DNA of 64,000 nt, from NCBI GenBank assembly GCA_918807975.1, contig OU964931.1, positions 13,836,251-13,900,250 of the forward strand, read 5' to 3'. Of the stretch, positions 24,626-36,141 are shown piece after piece (position 1 is the stretch's first letter; every line of letters starts with the position of its first letter). The position numbers and the translations under genes were made by a program. Under the pieces are notes generated by a model. The model was not told the DNA's origin and did no database searches. It worked only from the letters and a program-made list of their open reading frames with translations. The DNA comes from Aplidium turbinatum. Its lineage: Eukaryota > Chordata > Ascidiacea > Aplousobranchia > Polyclinidae.

Positions 24626-25619
24626 GGGGAAGGTCTTGACCTACGAGCCACTTTTTAGATTTTTTGCGTTAACTTTTTTTTTGCTGAAGATAGAACGCTC
24701 AAATTTTTAAAGCATTTAACATAACTATTGGGGCAGATCATGGGGATGTTTCAGATCAATACCTTTAATAGCGTATCAGTTATGAACATTTCCTTGAAAG
24801 TCTCCAAAGTGGCTCAAGGGTGCTGCTGGTAATGACCCATAAACCACCCCGAATTACCCATGAGCCATGAGGTTATTATTACACTATATAGTGTTAATAT
24901 AGCCACATTTTAAAATGTAGGTATAGTAATATTAAGATTACATGACAAAGCTAAGAAACCCAGCTTGTGATGAATTTGTAAGCGCGCAATCCAATCGTTT
25001 CATTACCTATTAAGTATTTATACTCTCAACTGTTAAGTGAGAGATATGAAATCACAAAGGTTTAGTGTGTGAAAACATATTAATTTTAAATATGATTTGA
25101 ACATGCCCTTAACCCTTAACCAAGCTAAATTACACTTAAACCTTACAGCATAATACAGCCTATACAGTCCTACATAGGCCTACTATGACATAATGGCATC
25201 ACCCATGAACCATGGCTCAAGAGTCATGCTCCTTGGTGGTTCATGGGTCAAGACCAGCCTGATTGGTATGCTTTGCATCAGAACTAAAAAATTAAAGCAA
25301 GTTATTAGCCACAGTCTAACTAAGATTCAGCACTAATGCCTACCATTGCATATATGAAATAGAGCTTCCTGCACTGAGCTAAATCTTAGGTACCAGAACA
25401 AAAAATCAATGGCACCAAAATTTTACTCTGGAAGGCTCAAAACAGAACTTCCTTAACAACTGGAAAACGCCTTTCAGCTCTAACCCAAAATTTTCCAAGA
25501 AACCTTCTGAGGCATTAGCACGTTCAGAAATGGTACAAGTTGACGCTAGAGTGCAACAGAATTTTTTTTGAAGGGGGTGGATCATGGGTAAACCCGGTTC
25601 ATAGGTCAAGACCTTCCCC
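24626..25619. mobile_element. TA-flanked MITE Z inside X2
   Basis: Perfect 16-bp ends GGGGAAGGTCTTGACC / GGTCAAGACCTTCCCC, with TA on each side. Copy X1 holds the unoccupied site at 27838-27858 (CTCTACGGTACC), which confirms the exact boundaries and the TA duplication. It is 994 bp and non-coding, with internal repeats of CCATGAACC/GGTTCATGG type. Confidence 0.92.
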
Positions 25620-26694
25620 TAGAGATTTACTGTGCTAATCTCTTCTGTCTTTTTAGCAGAGGCAATTTTTACGAACTTCAAAATGACTCTTTCATTCTTT
25701 TTAGTTCCTCTTCTCTAGCTTTCTTTTTCTTTCTAAAAAAAATCTTCACTTTGTTTTACTCTCGTTATAGGCAAAAATTAACTTAAAAAAATTGCAACTT
25801 AAATCTTGTTCTGGAGTCTGCAGCACATTAGTTAAAAACAATAACCATAATTGCAAATTTGCTGAGTCAAGCTAAGTGATCTATTTAAGACCTGAAACTT
25901 TAAACCTTTCACTAACCTAACCCATCTTCACAGATGAAGATGAAGGAATCCCCTCTATCTACTACAGACAGATAGAAATAGTAAAGGTGACAGTTGACTC
26001 GATGACCCAAAGAGAAATCTGTGCGATGACCTCACGGTCTATTCCTGTCTCCTCACGAAAGTGAAATAAACATTTCATTTGACCCCAATGAAATGTAGTC
26101 CAAAAAAACAACCTCTCATACGAAAGAAGAAGTGAAATAAACTTAAAACTAATCTGAACTTAACTACAGTGGCGGATTCAGAACGTAATTTATGGGTGGG
26201 TCTAGGAAATATATTGATGGGCCTTCAATAATGCCACCGCCGGCCAGCGTACAAAAACTTAGTGTTACCGGAGCTTTTACACTCCTAGGTTTCGAGTTAA
26301 AAAAGTTGATATGTCATCATAATCCGAACTGTCAATGAGTTGTCTTTCAAAAGACAAAAGTGTCAAGTTGTTAAGGCATCCAGTCAGCATGGATGATCTC
26401 AAGCCCGTTTGGATCCTGTTTGTTGCGGAGAAAAGTCTCTCAACGCTGCAGGACGTGGAAGGCAGTGTTATAATGGTCCTTAAAACACTGTTCATGTTCG
26501 GACAAATGTCAGCAAGGCAGCAGCTGTCCAGTACTTCCATCAATGTAGGAAATTTTTCCCGATCCATTTTCCGTCTGATGTGTTGAATGAATACAGCATG
26601 TTCAGCATCTGCGATTTCAATGCCACACAGTGCACACGGACCATTTAGAATGTTTTTTTTTTCGCTAAAAGTGGCAGATCTAGGCAGTGGCGTA

Positions 26695-28304
26695 ACTACC
26701 CATTGGATCTTGTGGATAAATCCAGGGGCAGCACGTTGCTAGAGGGCGGCAAAATGTGATAACGTTTTAAAGTTTAAACGAACAAAGACAGTCACGTTAA
26801 TTTATTCTCGGAGAGACTCAGACTTAAACGACCTAAGTTAACACTGATCTAAGTGAAGCCAAAAAATTAAACAAGTTAGGCTATGCCTATAAACGAATCT
26901 GCAACTTTTTTAGATTGTGCCTCACCATGTGGTGTTTGTGACAGTTCAATGATATTCATGTTGTTGAAGTAATGATAGAATGTCGGTTGTAACTTGTAAG
27001 CTATAGCATTGCTCAGTCAATTTAGCTTTGTTACGGTAGTTAAGTTCAGATTAGTTTTAAGTTTATTTCACTTGACTGAATCTTTATCCTCGGACTGGGA
27101 AAGCTTCTTGCAGAACTTAATCCTGGCAGTTTCGCATACTTGCAAAGGCTTTGAATCACTGACGCAGGCCCGGTCACCGAGATTGACAGAGTGAAGTTTC
27201 CGATTGTTGAAGTCATGTTGCCGGGGAACTATTCCATCCATTAGATGCCGCTGAATGGAGGGCAGTCCTTAACATGCGTTGCTCAAGCGCAAACCCCGAA
27301 AGTCGAACCAGCGCCGCTTGATCTTGAAGCTTCTTCGTTCCAGAAGTGACGCGCTAACCAATTGAGCTTTCTTCTTTGGTATGAGAGGTTGTTTTTTTTG
27401 GACTACATTTCATTGGGGTCAAATGAAATGTTTATTTCACTTTCGTGAGGAGACAGGAATAGACCGTGAGGTCATCGAGTCAACTGTCACCTTTACTATC
27501 TGTCTGTGGTAGATAGAGGGGATTCCTCCATCTTCATCTGTGAAGATAGGTTGGGTTAGTGAAAGGTTTAAAGTTTCAGGTCTGAAATAGATCACTTAGC
27601 TTAACTCAGCAAATTTGCAATTATGGTTATTGTTTTTAACTAATGTGCTGCAGATTCCAGAACAAGATTTAAGTTGCAATTTTTTTAAGTTAATTTTTGC
27701 CTATGACGAGAGTAAACGAAAGTGAAGATTTTTTTAGAAAGAAAAAGAAAGCTATAAGAGAAGGGAAACTAAAAAGAATGAAGGAGTCATTTTAAAGTTC
27801 ATAAAAATTGCCTTTGCTAAAAAAACAGAAGAGATTAGCACAGTAAATCTCTACGGTACCTCAAGTTGAAACGGAAGAAGAAGTGTAGGCTACCTCGAGC
27901 AAAACAATAACAAAGTGGTCATTGAAAGCCTGTGAACGAAACACTGTCAGATAAAGATAAAACAGATGCTATCTATTATTCTCATAACGATGTGACTACT
28001 TGGCCAGAAACATTAACTCATAACATGAGAGTTGAGATAATCAAACTAGGGCCCGAAAGGTTTCAGAATAAAGAAGGGCCATTCAAGCCAGGAGTTAGAG
28101 TAAATACAGGAGACAAAGAATCATTCAGCTGTCTGAGTAAGAAGTGGTTTTATTTTGAACTTTCAATAAAATTAAACAAAACTGCTTTAATTCTTCTGTT
28201 GTGTGGAATTTTAATCAGCTTTTACGACGGTGTCAGGGGGGGGGGGGGGGTTGTAGGGGCGGCGTTTCGTGCAAAAATCCAAGGGCGGCATACTGCGTTG
28301 CTAC
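26695..28304 (+). mobile_element. Younger copy of element X (X1), inside Y
   Basis: Begins CAGTGGCGTAACTACC and runs to TGCGTTGCTAC, where the last bases of the end are lost. CTAGG on both sides (26690-26694, 28305-28309) is the remaining target duplication. The sequence is a close reverse-complement match to X2, except that X1 has a SINE-1 at 27071-27370 and lacks Z. Confidence 0.88.
27071..27370 (-). mobile_element. SINE-1 inside X1
   Basis: Matches SINE-1. The head lies at the right (CGCTAACCAATTGAGC). The corresponding uninterrupted sequence in X2 (about 26115-26140) shows the pre-insertion state. Confidence 0.82.
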
Positions 28305-28454
28305 CTAGGTGCGAAAGATTAATCCATAGCCTACGTGTCGTCCATAAAACGGCAGTTTAACTCCGTTATCTGCCTGTCAGTGACGTTCGGTGGCTTAAAG
28401 CGTTGGGAAAGCAACTTGGAAATATGCTGTAGCAAGGTAGTAGGCCTAGGCACG

Positions 28455-28590
28455 AAGGGCGTAACCGTCGGGCGAAGCCCGAAGGCGTGTTGCCGAAGGC
28501 AACACTTCCAGCGGGGGGTCTGGGGGGCCTCCCCCAGAAATTTTTGAAAAACACTTCCAATTTGGTGCGCTCTGAGAGCATTTTCAAAAC
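28455..28590 (+). mobile_element. Fragment of the N/O MITE family
   Basis: Shares the GGGGGGTCTGGGGGGCCTCC block and CTGAGAGCATTTTCAA with MITE O (57923-58342) and, reversed, N. It lies within hAT Y. Ends not defined. Confidence 0.7.
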
Positions 28591-28924
28591 AAATCAAACA
28601 TAAAAATCTGTCAAATTGTGCTTCGCCTATGTCGTGATCATACATCCATTTAATGTTTAGAAGTCATGAACAATCTTAATTTTAACGTTGCAGGACCAAA
28701 ATCCAGTGTTAGACATGAAATAATAGTTGTCTAAATATTTAATTCGTCATGAATGTTCATTCTGAGATATTCAGTTAGGCCTACATAGATATTCAGTTAG
28801 GCCTACATAGGCAGTCATTCATTACTACATGTGTGCTTCTCTCTGTTTTTGTTTTATTTTTTGCTATTTGTTTTTTGGGTTTTGTGGCTGTGCTAACTAC
28901 TGATATATAGCCTACTACATAATT

Positions 28925-29090
28925 TTCCATTCAGGCACGTTTTAAACCTTTCAAGGTTTTGCCACCTTTTCCCGTTCGTTAACGTGCTGGTAGCTTTATA
29001 TCGATTTTTGTAGTTAGTATCTTTTTCGTCCCGGACGCGTTAATGACGAAAAATAAAATGATTGAATGATTGATTGATTACACTACAAAA
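28925..29090 (+). mobile_element. SINE 3' end with ATTG-repeat tail
   Basis: GGCACGTTTTAAACCTTTCA, then TTCGTCCCGGACGCGTTAAT and AAAATAAAATGATTGAATGA. A related, more diverged stretch is at 41395-41530. It looks like the 3' domain of a SINE, with a (ATTG)n tail. Confidence 0.5.
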
Positions 29091-30170
29091 ACTAACACTT
29101 AGGTCTAAACATTACAACCGCAAGCAATTTGTACAAAAAGCTGGATAAGTTTGCCTCCTGCGTATAGAAGCTTAACAAACTAAATATTGCATCCGCACCT
29201 GAACGTTCATTGGCGAAGTAACGTTACATCAACGCTGTAAAAAGGGCAAAGGCATGACTATGAAAGCTAGTAGGCTAAAGTACAGTACATGGCGAGGAGA
29301 CATAAAAAAACAGCAACAATTATTTCGGCATTATGATGCTGTGCTCTGTACCGTGACGAGACACCATTCTGACGAGTTAGTCTAGCCGCTCTAGCGAATG
29401 AATGCATTGACGTCACTGGGAAAGCAAGACTCACCTGGTCTCACCATAACACATCTGATTGGCTAAGCAGCTGGTGACGTTTTGCAAAACGAGTGATGAT
29501 TGGTTAAAACGAAGGCGTTTTTTGACATTTTTGAATCTGGATAAGCAACTTTGATAGTTGCTTACCTTGGAGCCTCAGTGATTGTTTCTGACAGAAGCGT
29601 TTGCGTTAATTGGCATTTGTAGGCAAGACATGCGGTTTGGTGAGGATTTAGACTACTCATAAGCGTTACGAGTAATTCTAGTCACGAATACAGTAATTTT
29701 CAAGTTAAAATAGACATGATAAAAATAATAAGAAGTTAAACCTAGAATTCAGTCATTATAGCCTACTTTGCATAGTTTTCGCTCAGGTAAGCACTGCTTT
29801 CCTTGCTTTCCCTCACCGATCGTCACTGCAGTGCCTGTCAAGAATACAGTTCCACAGCGCCCTTAAATCCTCATTGCTCTTGACAGCCGACGCTTTTCCT
29901 AGCGTTGTGGTGAAACACACTTGTGAAACTTCGAAGGCAGTTTGCGTTCACGAGAAGCAACCACGTCCCAGTTAGTTATCTCATGTTTTACCATCAGTCC
30001 TTTTGTCAGTTTGAGCACGTCACCAAAGTCACCCTTCGAATCCTGGCAGAAAGTTGCATATTTAGCTTTCAGTGTTTCAATCAGTGACATACAGTCTGTC
30101 ACACAAAGTGTTGAGCTCTGCAGGCCCTTGGTGGCAAAATCGCTGTTTTCAAACAGTTTGCAAAAAATTA

Positions 30171-30362
30171 CAAATTTGGGAGCTGGTATACAAGCCCCCC
30201 CTACCTTGGTAACTCATGACAAAGAGGAATTGACCAAAACGTGTGGATTGAAGTGTGTGGACAGTAAAGAAAAGGTAAATTAGTTTCACCCTATATGTTT
30301 GGTTGAGTCCTGTCTTTGTCATGAGTTACCAAGGGGGGCTTGTATACCAGCTCCCAAATTTG
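30171..30362. mobile_element. Small MITE with arms of about 50 bp inside Y
   Basis: CAAATTTGGGAGCTGGTATA at the left and TATACCAGCTCCCAAATTTG at the right are perfect complements. Pairing continues through CTTGGTAACTCATGACAAAG. Total about 190 bp. Confidence 0.82.
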
Positions 30363-30930
30363 TGTAAATTGCTTATGGGCTGTTAAAGTGGTATGATGCT
30401 GTGAAATAGTGAAGCCACAGACAATTCAGTGCCACTTGGTTGTTCTAGTGGTAAACATTAATATGTTTTTTTTTTTTATGAATCTGATTTTGGTGGGCCC
30501 ATTGTCAATCTTGGTGTGCCTGTACTAATCAGGCCCACCCGGTAGATCCTCCCCTGCTTAACTACCGTAGGCCTACCAAAGCTAAATTGACTGAGCAATG
30601 CTATAGCTTACAAGTTACAACCGACATTCTATCATTACTTCAACAGCATGAATATCATTAAACCGTCACAAATACCACATGGTGAGGCACAATCTAAAAA
30701 AGTTGCAAATTAGTTTATAGGCATAGCCTAACTTGTTTAATTTTTTGGCTTCACTTAGATCAGTGTTAACTTAGGTCGTTTAAGTCTGAGTCTCTCCGAG
30801 AATAAATTAACGTGACTGTCTTTGTTCGTTTAAACTTTAAAACGTTATCACATTTTGCCGCCCTCTAGCAACGTGCCGCCCCTGGATTTATCCACAAGAT
30901 CCAATGGGTAGTTACGCCACTGCCTCCATA

Positions 30931-32387
30931 AGGTTACTTCACATGCTGACAGGAAGCACTATGTTTTTGTTTTAGCTAAGCCTATACTTTCTTTGCAGAG
31001 TAGCCTAACAGCGGTGCGTTTCCACCAAGAGTTTGTTAACGAACAGCCTGCGCTCAAGGATTTCTGACACAGTCATAAATGATAGGTTTTTGATCCAGTG
31101 GAATGGGAATGCTTGTTCCAGAGCAATTGTCAATCTTAGGCGCTGTGTATTAGAGTGGAACCGGAGTTTGGCCGATTTTCAGAAAATTGAGTGGATTCGA
31201 AGTTTCATTTTTCACAAAAGTTTCAGAGCGGAGTGGATTTTGGTTCAGCAACTGTGAATTTTAGTTAAATCAAAGAGGCTAAGTCCAGTATTGTCCTGTT
31301 TGTAGAAAAAATAAAAACTGTTCCCATCATTTTTGACCTAGTGGTGACTGGTGATGGTCATAAGTGTGCACCACTAACAACATTTAGCCGACGTGTTACT
31401 GCAGTCGTCAAACATTTTTGCACCCTGAGCTCGTGTTTTTGGCCACGCATTGGCTATAGTATCAAATTAACTCAGAATTTAATTTTGGAGTGGATTTGGA
31501 GTTTAAAATCATGGATTTTTTTGGAGTCGAATTGGACTGGGGACTGGTGTCATGGAAAAGGAATGGAGTCAGAGTCTCAAAAATCACACTCCGCTTAACA
31601 CTGCTGTGGATGCTTTTTTTTTTTACAAAAAATGACGATTGGCTACACCACATATAGGCTAGCAAATTATTCTATACGGTAATTTGTTATAAAGTTTTTT
31701 TAACCAGAGGTAGGCTACTATATAGTGAAAGGGAGCTCTTTACTTAATTGTTTACTCAGTGTTTTTTGTAGCATTTGTAGTCGACTGTGTTTAATCAGGG
31801 TATGAGATAGAATTGAAGAAGTTTGTTTCCATCTTCCATCCTGAGATTTTCTTCAATTCCATTATAGAAATCTTTCACTCTATCTCAAAAATTTCTTCCA
31901 CTTCAACTGCAAATTTTGTGATTTCTGCATTATAGCCTTTGTGCCACAAGTAATCCCACAGACTATAGAGCAGTATTTTTCTAAGGATTAAATAATTTCT
32001 GGGGTTAGAACTAGAACACCAATGTGTGGGGAGTGTAGCGAGATGAAATGCGTTGGAGTTGGAGTAGCTATTTTCAGTGTTTTCAATTCATACGAAATAT
32101 CAGGAGCTTTTACTGTAACACAGATAAATTAACTGTTTGTTTTTTGTGGGCCTCGGTGTGTATGAACATGTTTTTGAGGGTTGGTAGCCTACTTGGTATA
32201 TCGTGGAAAAGGCTGCTTTTATGTGTTCTATTTTTGCTGTGATTTCTGTCCAGCAAGATAACTGCATGTTTTTTTACGGTGTCTCTGTGGCGTAGCTTCT
32301 ATATGGATAAAAGTCAGGTGTTTGGTATGACCTACTACTTTTGCACAATGTAACCTACAATAGACGGGTAGGCCTAACAGGGGTGGG
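30931..32387. other. Spacer with GGAGT-rich repeat debris
   Basis: 31140-31600 contains repeated GGAGTGGA/GGAGTCGA motifs, like 21413-21520, probably a decayed transposon. No bounded ends or exons were established. Confidence 0.35.
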
Positions 32388-34231
32388 CACCCGCTACTTT
32401 CAAAGTAGCGCGCTACCTGCTACTGCTACTTGGACCAAGATAGCGCGCGCTACCGCTACCAATTTACAAAAGTAGCACGCTACCCGCTACTCGGACCAAA
32501 GTAGCGCGCGCTACCGCTACTTTTATCTAAAATGACACTAGGAAACACTCTTCAAGTCCCTAGTGACGCAAAAATGATCTTGAAAACGAATGTTATCATT
32601 CGTTTACACTGTCATTTTAACGTTGTTATGGAAAACACATTCTAAAGGAAATTTATTGTTACGCATCTTTCAAAAACACGAGCATTTCAAAATGAGAGTC
32701 ACTAAGTCTTGCCCGCTTTGGCTTAAGCACATCTTTTCCAACAGAGAAAAGTCTCTCCACCGCAGCACTGGAAGGAATGGGGGTGTTGTAGTTAATGAAC
32801 AGATGTTTTAACGCGATATTCAAAAACCTCAAGGACTTGCTCCTGTCCGAAAAAAAGGCGTCCACAATTGCTGTTTCCTTCTGCACCGACGTTTCACGGT
32901 ATGGCGCTAACACACCAAAGAATTCATCCTCGGAGTCGAGTGCACTTTAGGTGCACACTGCACATGCGAGACATTGGTAAACAACACTGCCCCCTTTGAT
33001 CTGAACAAACTTTAAATATTCTTTTAAATATGTCCAAGGATCAGCATTCTGCCCATTTCCCTGCACTGACGATGGCTCCAGTACTGAAGAATCTTCTGGG
33101 GCTTGATCGAACATTTTATTGACAAAATTTGGTCTTTGACTCTTTGGTAGCCCAATAGATGGTTCTGGAAAAATATGTTATCTAAATGAAGATTAATGCA
33201 AAATTTCCCTGTAGGCCTAATGACTTCTTTTAACAAAAACCATCGTGTAAGAAAATTTTATCAGCAACAAATATCTTAATACTGAAAAGTTTGGGTGTTC
33301 ATCAGGACAATTATCGTTTCTAGCACTAGACGTTGCAACTAGTGCTATAGAAACAACAAATATCTTAGCTGACCATTTGTCAACAGTTTTACTTTAGCCA
33401 ATATGATAAAACCTTTACTTTTTAACATCTTAGCATAGGTGATGACTATGACTGATGAGGCGATGCTTACTGCATGTAGCCTAGTCTATATTTAATAAAC
33501 CATATACACAGGGTTGGAAGTAACGACTAGTTGTCACTATTCGATAGCGTTATTCCTTGCTTTCTGAATAGCGAATGCTTACACCCATTCCTTTAAAAAA
33601 TGAATATCAAATGCGTGTTATTCACTGCTTTTTTATGCAAGCAACGAAATCATTATTCGTTTTTCACTAATCGATATTTAGGAGAACTGTTGAATCATTT
33701 TTTGTTGTTCACTAGCCTACTTCGTTTTTCTGCAAGTTTGCGGTTTTCCCGCAAGTTTGGGCTTGTTTTTTTAGAGTTTGCGTACTTTTTTTTGAGTTTG
33801 TGGGTTGCTTGTTTTTAGGCTTGTTTTTTGGCCAGTCAAACTTTTTTAACTTGTTTTTGACACTGATATTGCAAGGTTTTTATTGTAGTCAACATTGTAT
33901 CCTTCTTTTCAAGATAAATATTGCTTGGATTAGACAGGGCCTCCGAGAGAAGTCAGCACTGGTCTGGTAACAATACAAAAAATGGGTCCCATAATATTTT
34001 TTAGCGAATATGCAACTAATTTGTATCTTGCGTTGCATGTTCGTGTTAAGCTGAAATTAGCCTACTTTCCTCAGCATGAAAAGAACTTCCTTCAATGTAA
34101 AAATCCAATAATAATCACTGGATGATACTTGCAGCAAAAATGCCATTGGGGCAAACTATTTTGTCTAGAAAGCTTTGTAAACACACAGTAGGCCTACAGG
34201 CAACGAAAATAGTTCAACCAAGCATTTAATT

Positions 34232-34431
34232 CAGGAGTATCTAAACTTTTTCCTACGCGAGCCAGATTCGATAATAAGTGTTCGCAGGCCAACAGCCACA
34301 ATAATTTTTCTGAAAACTGCAAGTTGAAGTATATGATTTTTGTGTGTCTGCAGGCCAAAAATAACACATTGAACAACAACAGGTGCGGGCCATACAAAAA
34401 CGTCTCGTGGGCCGGACTTTGGACATCCCTG
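34232..34431. mobile_element. 200-bp hAT MITE inside U
   Basis: Ends CAGGAGTATCTAAACTTT and GGACTTTGGACATCCCTG. Duplications ATTTAATT (34224-34231) and ATTTAGTT (34432-34439) match 7 of 8. Non-coding. Confidence 0.8.
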
Positions 34432-34565
34432 ATTTAGTTCAACCCTTTCTGGACTCTTTGCAATGCAAAGTTACGATCACAGCATCAAATGATAAAATTT
34501 TGCGACGTCTGAATTGATGCACAACATGTATAGTTAGGCTTTTCAATCGGTTTTGAGTCATAGGC

Positions 34566-34771
34566 CATGGACTTCTAAATAGTAGCACCTGGACTGGAAA
34601 CTAACTGGACAACATGAGGCCAAACAGTTGGTACAACAGTTGGCCAACAGTGGGCCAACAGGGTTAGTTACTTGGCTGTTGGCCCACTGTTGGCCAACTG
34701 TTGTACCAACTGTTTGGCCTCATGTTGTCCAGTTAGTTTCCAGTCCAGATGCTACTATTTAGAAGTCCATG
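34566..34771. repeat. Near-perfect 206-bp palindrome
   Basis: Arms 34566-34661 and 34676-34771 (96 bp each) pair with one mismatch seen, around a 14-base loop (GGTTAGTTACTTGG). The arms contain GTTGGCCAACAGTGGGCCAA-type internal repeats. It lies within element U. Confidence 0.93.
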
Positions 34772-35639
34772 CATAGGCCTACTGGAGCGCAAACACAAAA
34801 AAATCATAACAAAACTATGTGGAAAAACCTTTCGAAAGTTGCAATCAATGATTCCTTATGTAGAGATTATGGGGTGGTTCCTTCTGGTTTGCAGCTGAAA
34901 TTTGATGTGTGACTTTCTGTCAAAAGTACCAACTCATCCAAAATGTCTCGAAAAATGTCGTTGTTGTAGCCTACAAATGGTTTAAATTTGTCCCACATGC
35001 CCGCAACTGCACAACAGACATACGATGAAATTTTCATGGAACTTCAAACTCATCGACGATATGGTTGAGTTTGTTTATGCATTTGTCAATTCCAACAACT
35101 ATCGAATCCTTTGCAATGTACCGTAGAATACATTCCCTTCGAAGGATTCAGCTAGTTAAGTGGAGTTATAAAAGCGTTCTGTCCTCAGGAAAAAAAAATC
35201 ATTTACTTTTAAATTTATAATTGCTACTGCAACTTTAGCTTGCGAGTAGTATAGCCTACTCTTCTCAGCTTTCTCTTACTTAGATTACATCTTCCTTTAA
35301 TTTCATTAAATTCATCAGTGAATCTTGTTTAAGACCGTAATCCACATAATGCAAAGCAATCACAAATTTAAAACTGCTAGTTGTAGGCTACTTTAGCATT
35401 GACTCAGCTTCCGATCAAGCTCTTGTTGGTTCCAACTTGATGCATTTAAGAGACGTCTTTAGAGCTTCAATTGCAAAAGGGTAATGTAGCCTAAAGCATT
35501 GGGTTTGACTGCACCACGCCTTGATTACCCTCTCGAAGTCAATTTTCTTTGCAAGATGATAGGACAGCTTACTTTAAATTTTTCAGAATTTTTCCTCTGA
35601 CTGGGCTATAACTTTAAAGATGCCACAAGCTTACAGATA

Positions 35640-36141
35640 ATCAATTACTCCAAAATGATAAGAAATTTGAACTACGCTGTCTGTAGGCAACATTATGAAT
35701 TCCAACTAGATTTAAACAACAACATCCATAAACAAAAAACTCAAATAAAGAAAAAACTCACCACCTTCCAAAATCACACCATGAGAAGCATGACCAAGAA
35801 AAGGCTACTTGACCACACGAAAACAGAAGATTTTTTAATTATGACAAAATTACATCCAATTGCAGCAATAAAAAAATCAAAAGTTTTAAAACTGTTCGGC
35901 CACACTAAAAGATCACAATTCGGAATCAGCAAAGCTTGCACAGAAGGAAAAGTAGAAGGAAAAAGAAAACGTGGCAGACAACCAAAACGATGGCAAGACA
36001 ACATCCAATCATGGACCGGACTCAACTTGGCGACACTGGGCGAGCTGGCTCAAAATCGCCACTCATGGAAGCAAATAACTCATGTTGATGCGCAATCTGC
36101 TGCAGGCGGAGATGATGACTCATGATGATGATGATCTATAA
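35640..36141 (+). mobile_element. RTE-like LINE 3' end
   Basis: An open frame ending at 36125 contains KSKVLKLFGHTKRSQFGISK, then GKVEGKRKRGRQPKRWQDNI and LGELAQNRHSWKQITH. This is the C-terminus of RTE-type LINE reverse transcriptases. It is followed by a GATGAT-rich 3' tail, typical of the clade. It is 5'-truncated, with only this terminal part present, within hAT U. Confidence 0.82.

Larger units (their letters stand above)
26167..30556 (-). mobile_element. hAT element Y, P52rIPK/ZMYM-like transposase, inside X2
   Basis: Ends CAGTGGCGGATTCAG and GTAGATCCTCCCCTG, with exact duplication CTTAACTA at 26159-26166 and 30557-30564. Minus strand 26277-26567 encodes a 96-codon hAT dimerisation region (RTIITLPSTSCSVERLFSAT, RIQTGLRSSMLTGCLNNL). 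29899-30102 (minus) looks like a more upstream piece of the same protein. It is interrupted by X1 and by smaller repeats, and is fossil. Confidence 0.9.
24184..30922 (-). mobile_element. hAT-type element X, older copy (X2), split by hAT Y
   Basis: The left end reads CAGTGGCGTAGCAACG. The right end is GTAGTTACGCCACTG. The exact duplication CCTCCATA is at 24176-24183 and 30923-30930. Excluding later insertions (Z at 24626-25619, Y at 26167-30556), X2 is about 1.35 kb and is the reverse complement of X1 (26695-28304). It has no recognisable transposase; one open stretch (24136-24450, minus) mirrors that of X1. Confidence 0.9.

Noticed and set aside
27932-28360. 142-aa gene
   Set aside because: The frame lies in element X1 and is mirrored by X2 (24136-24450) with no recognisable motif. 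It runs through a G tract into flanking sequence.
31008-31608. hAT element with CAGCGGTG/CACTGCTG ends
   Set aside because: Flanking 8-mers do not match and the inverted similarity is too short. Left as unresolved repeat debris.
35655-36125. Host gene of 156 aa
   Set aside because: The LFGH...GKRKRGRQPKRW sequence and the GATGAT tail identify a LINE 3' end.
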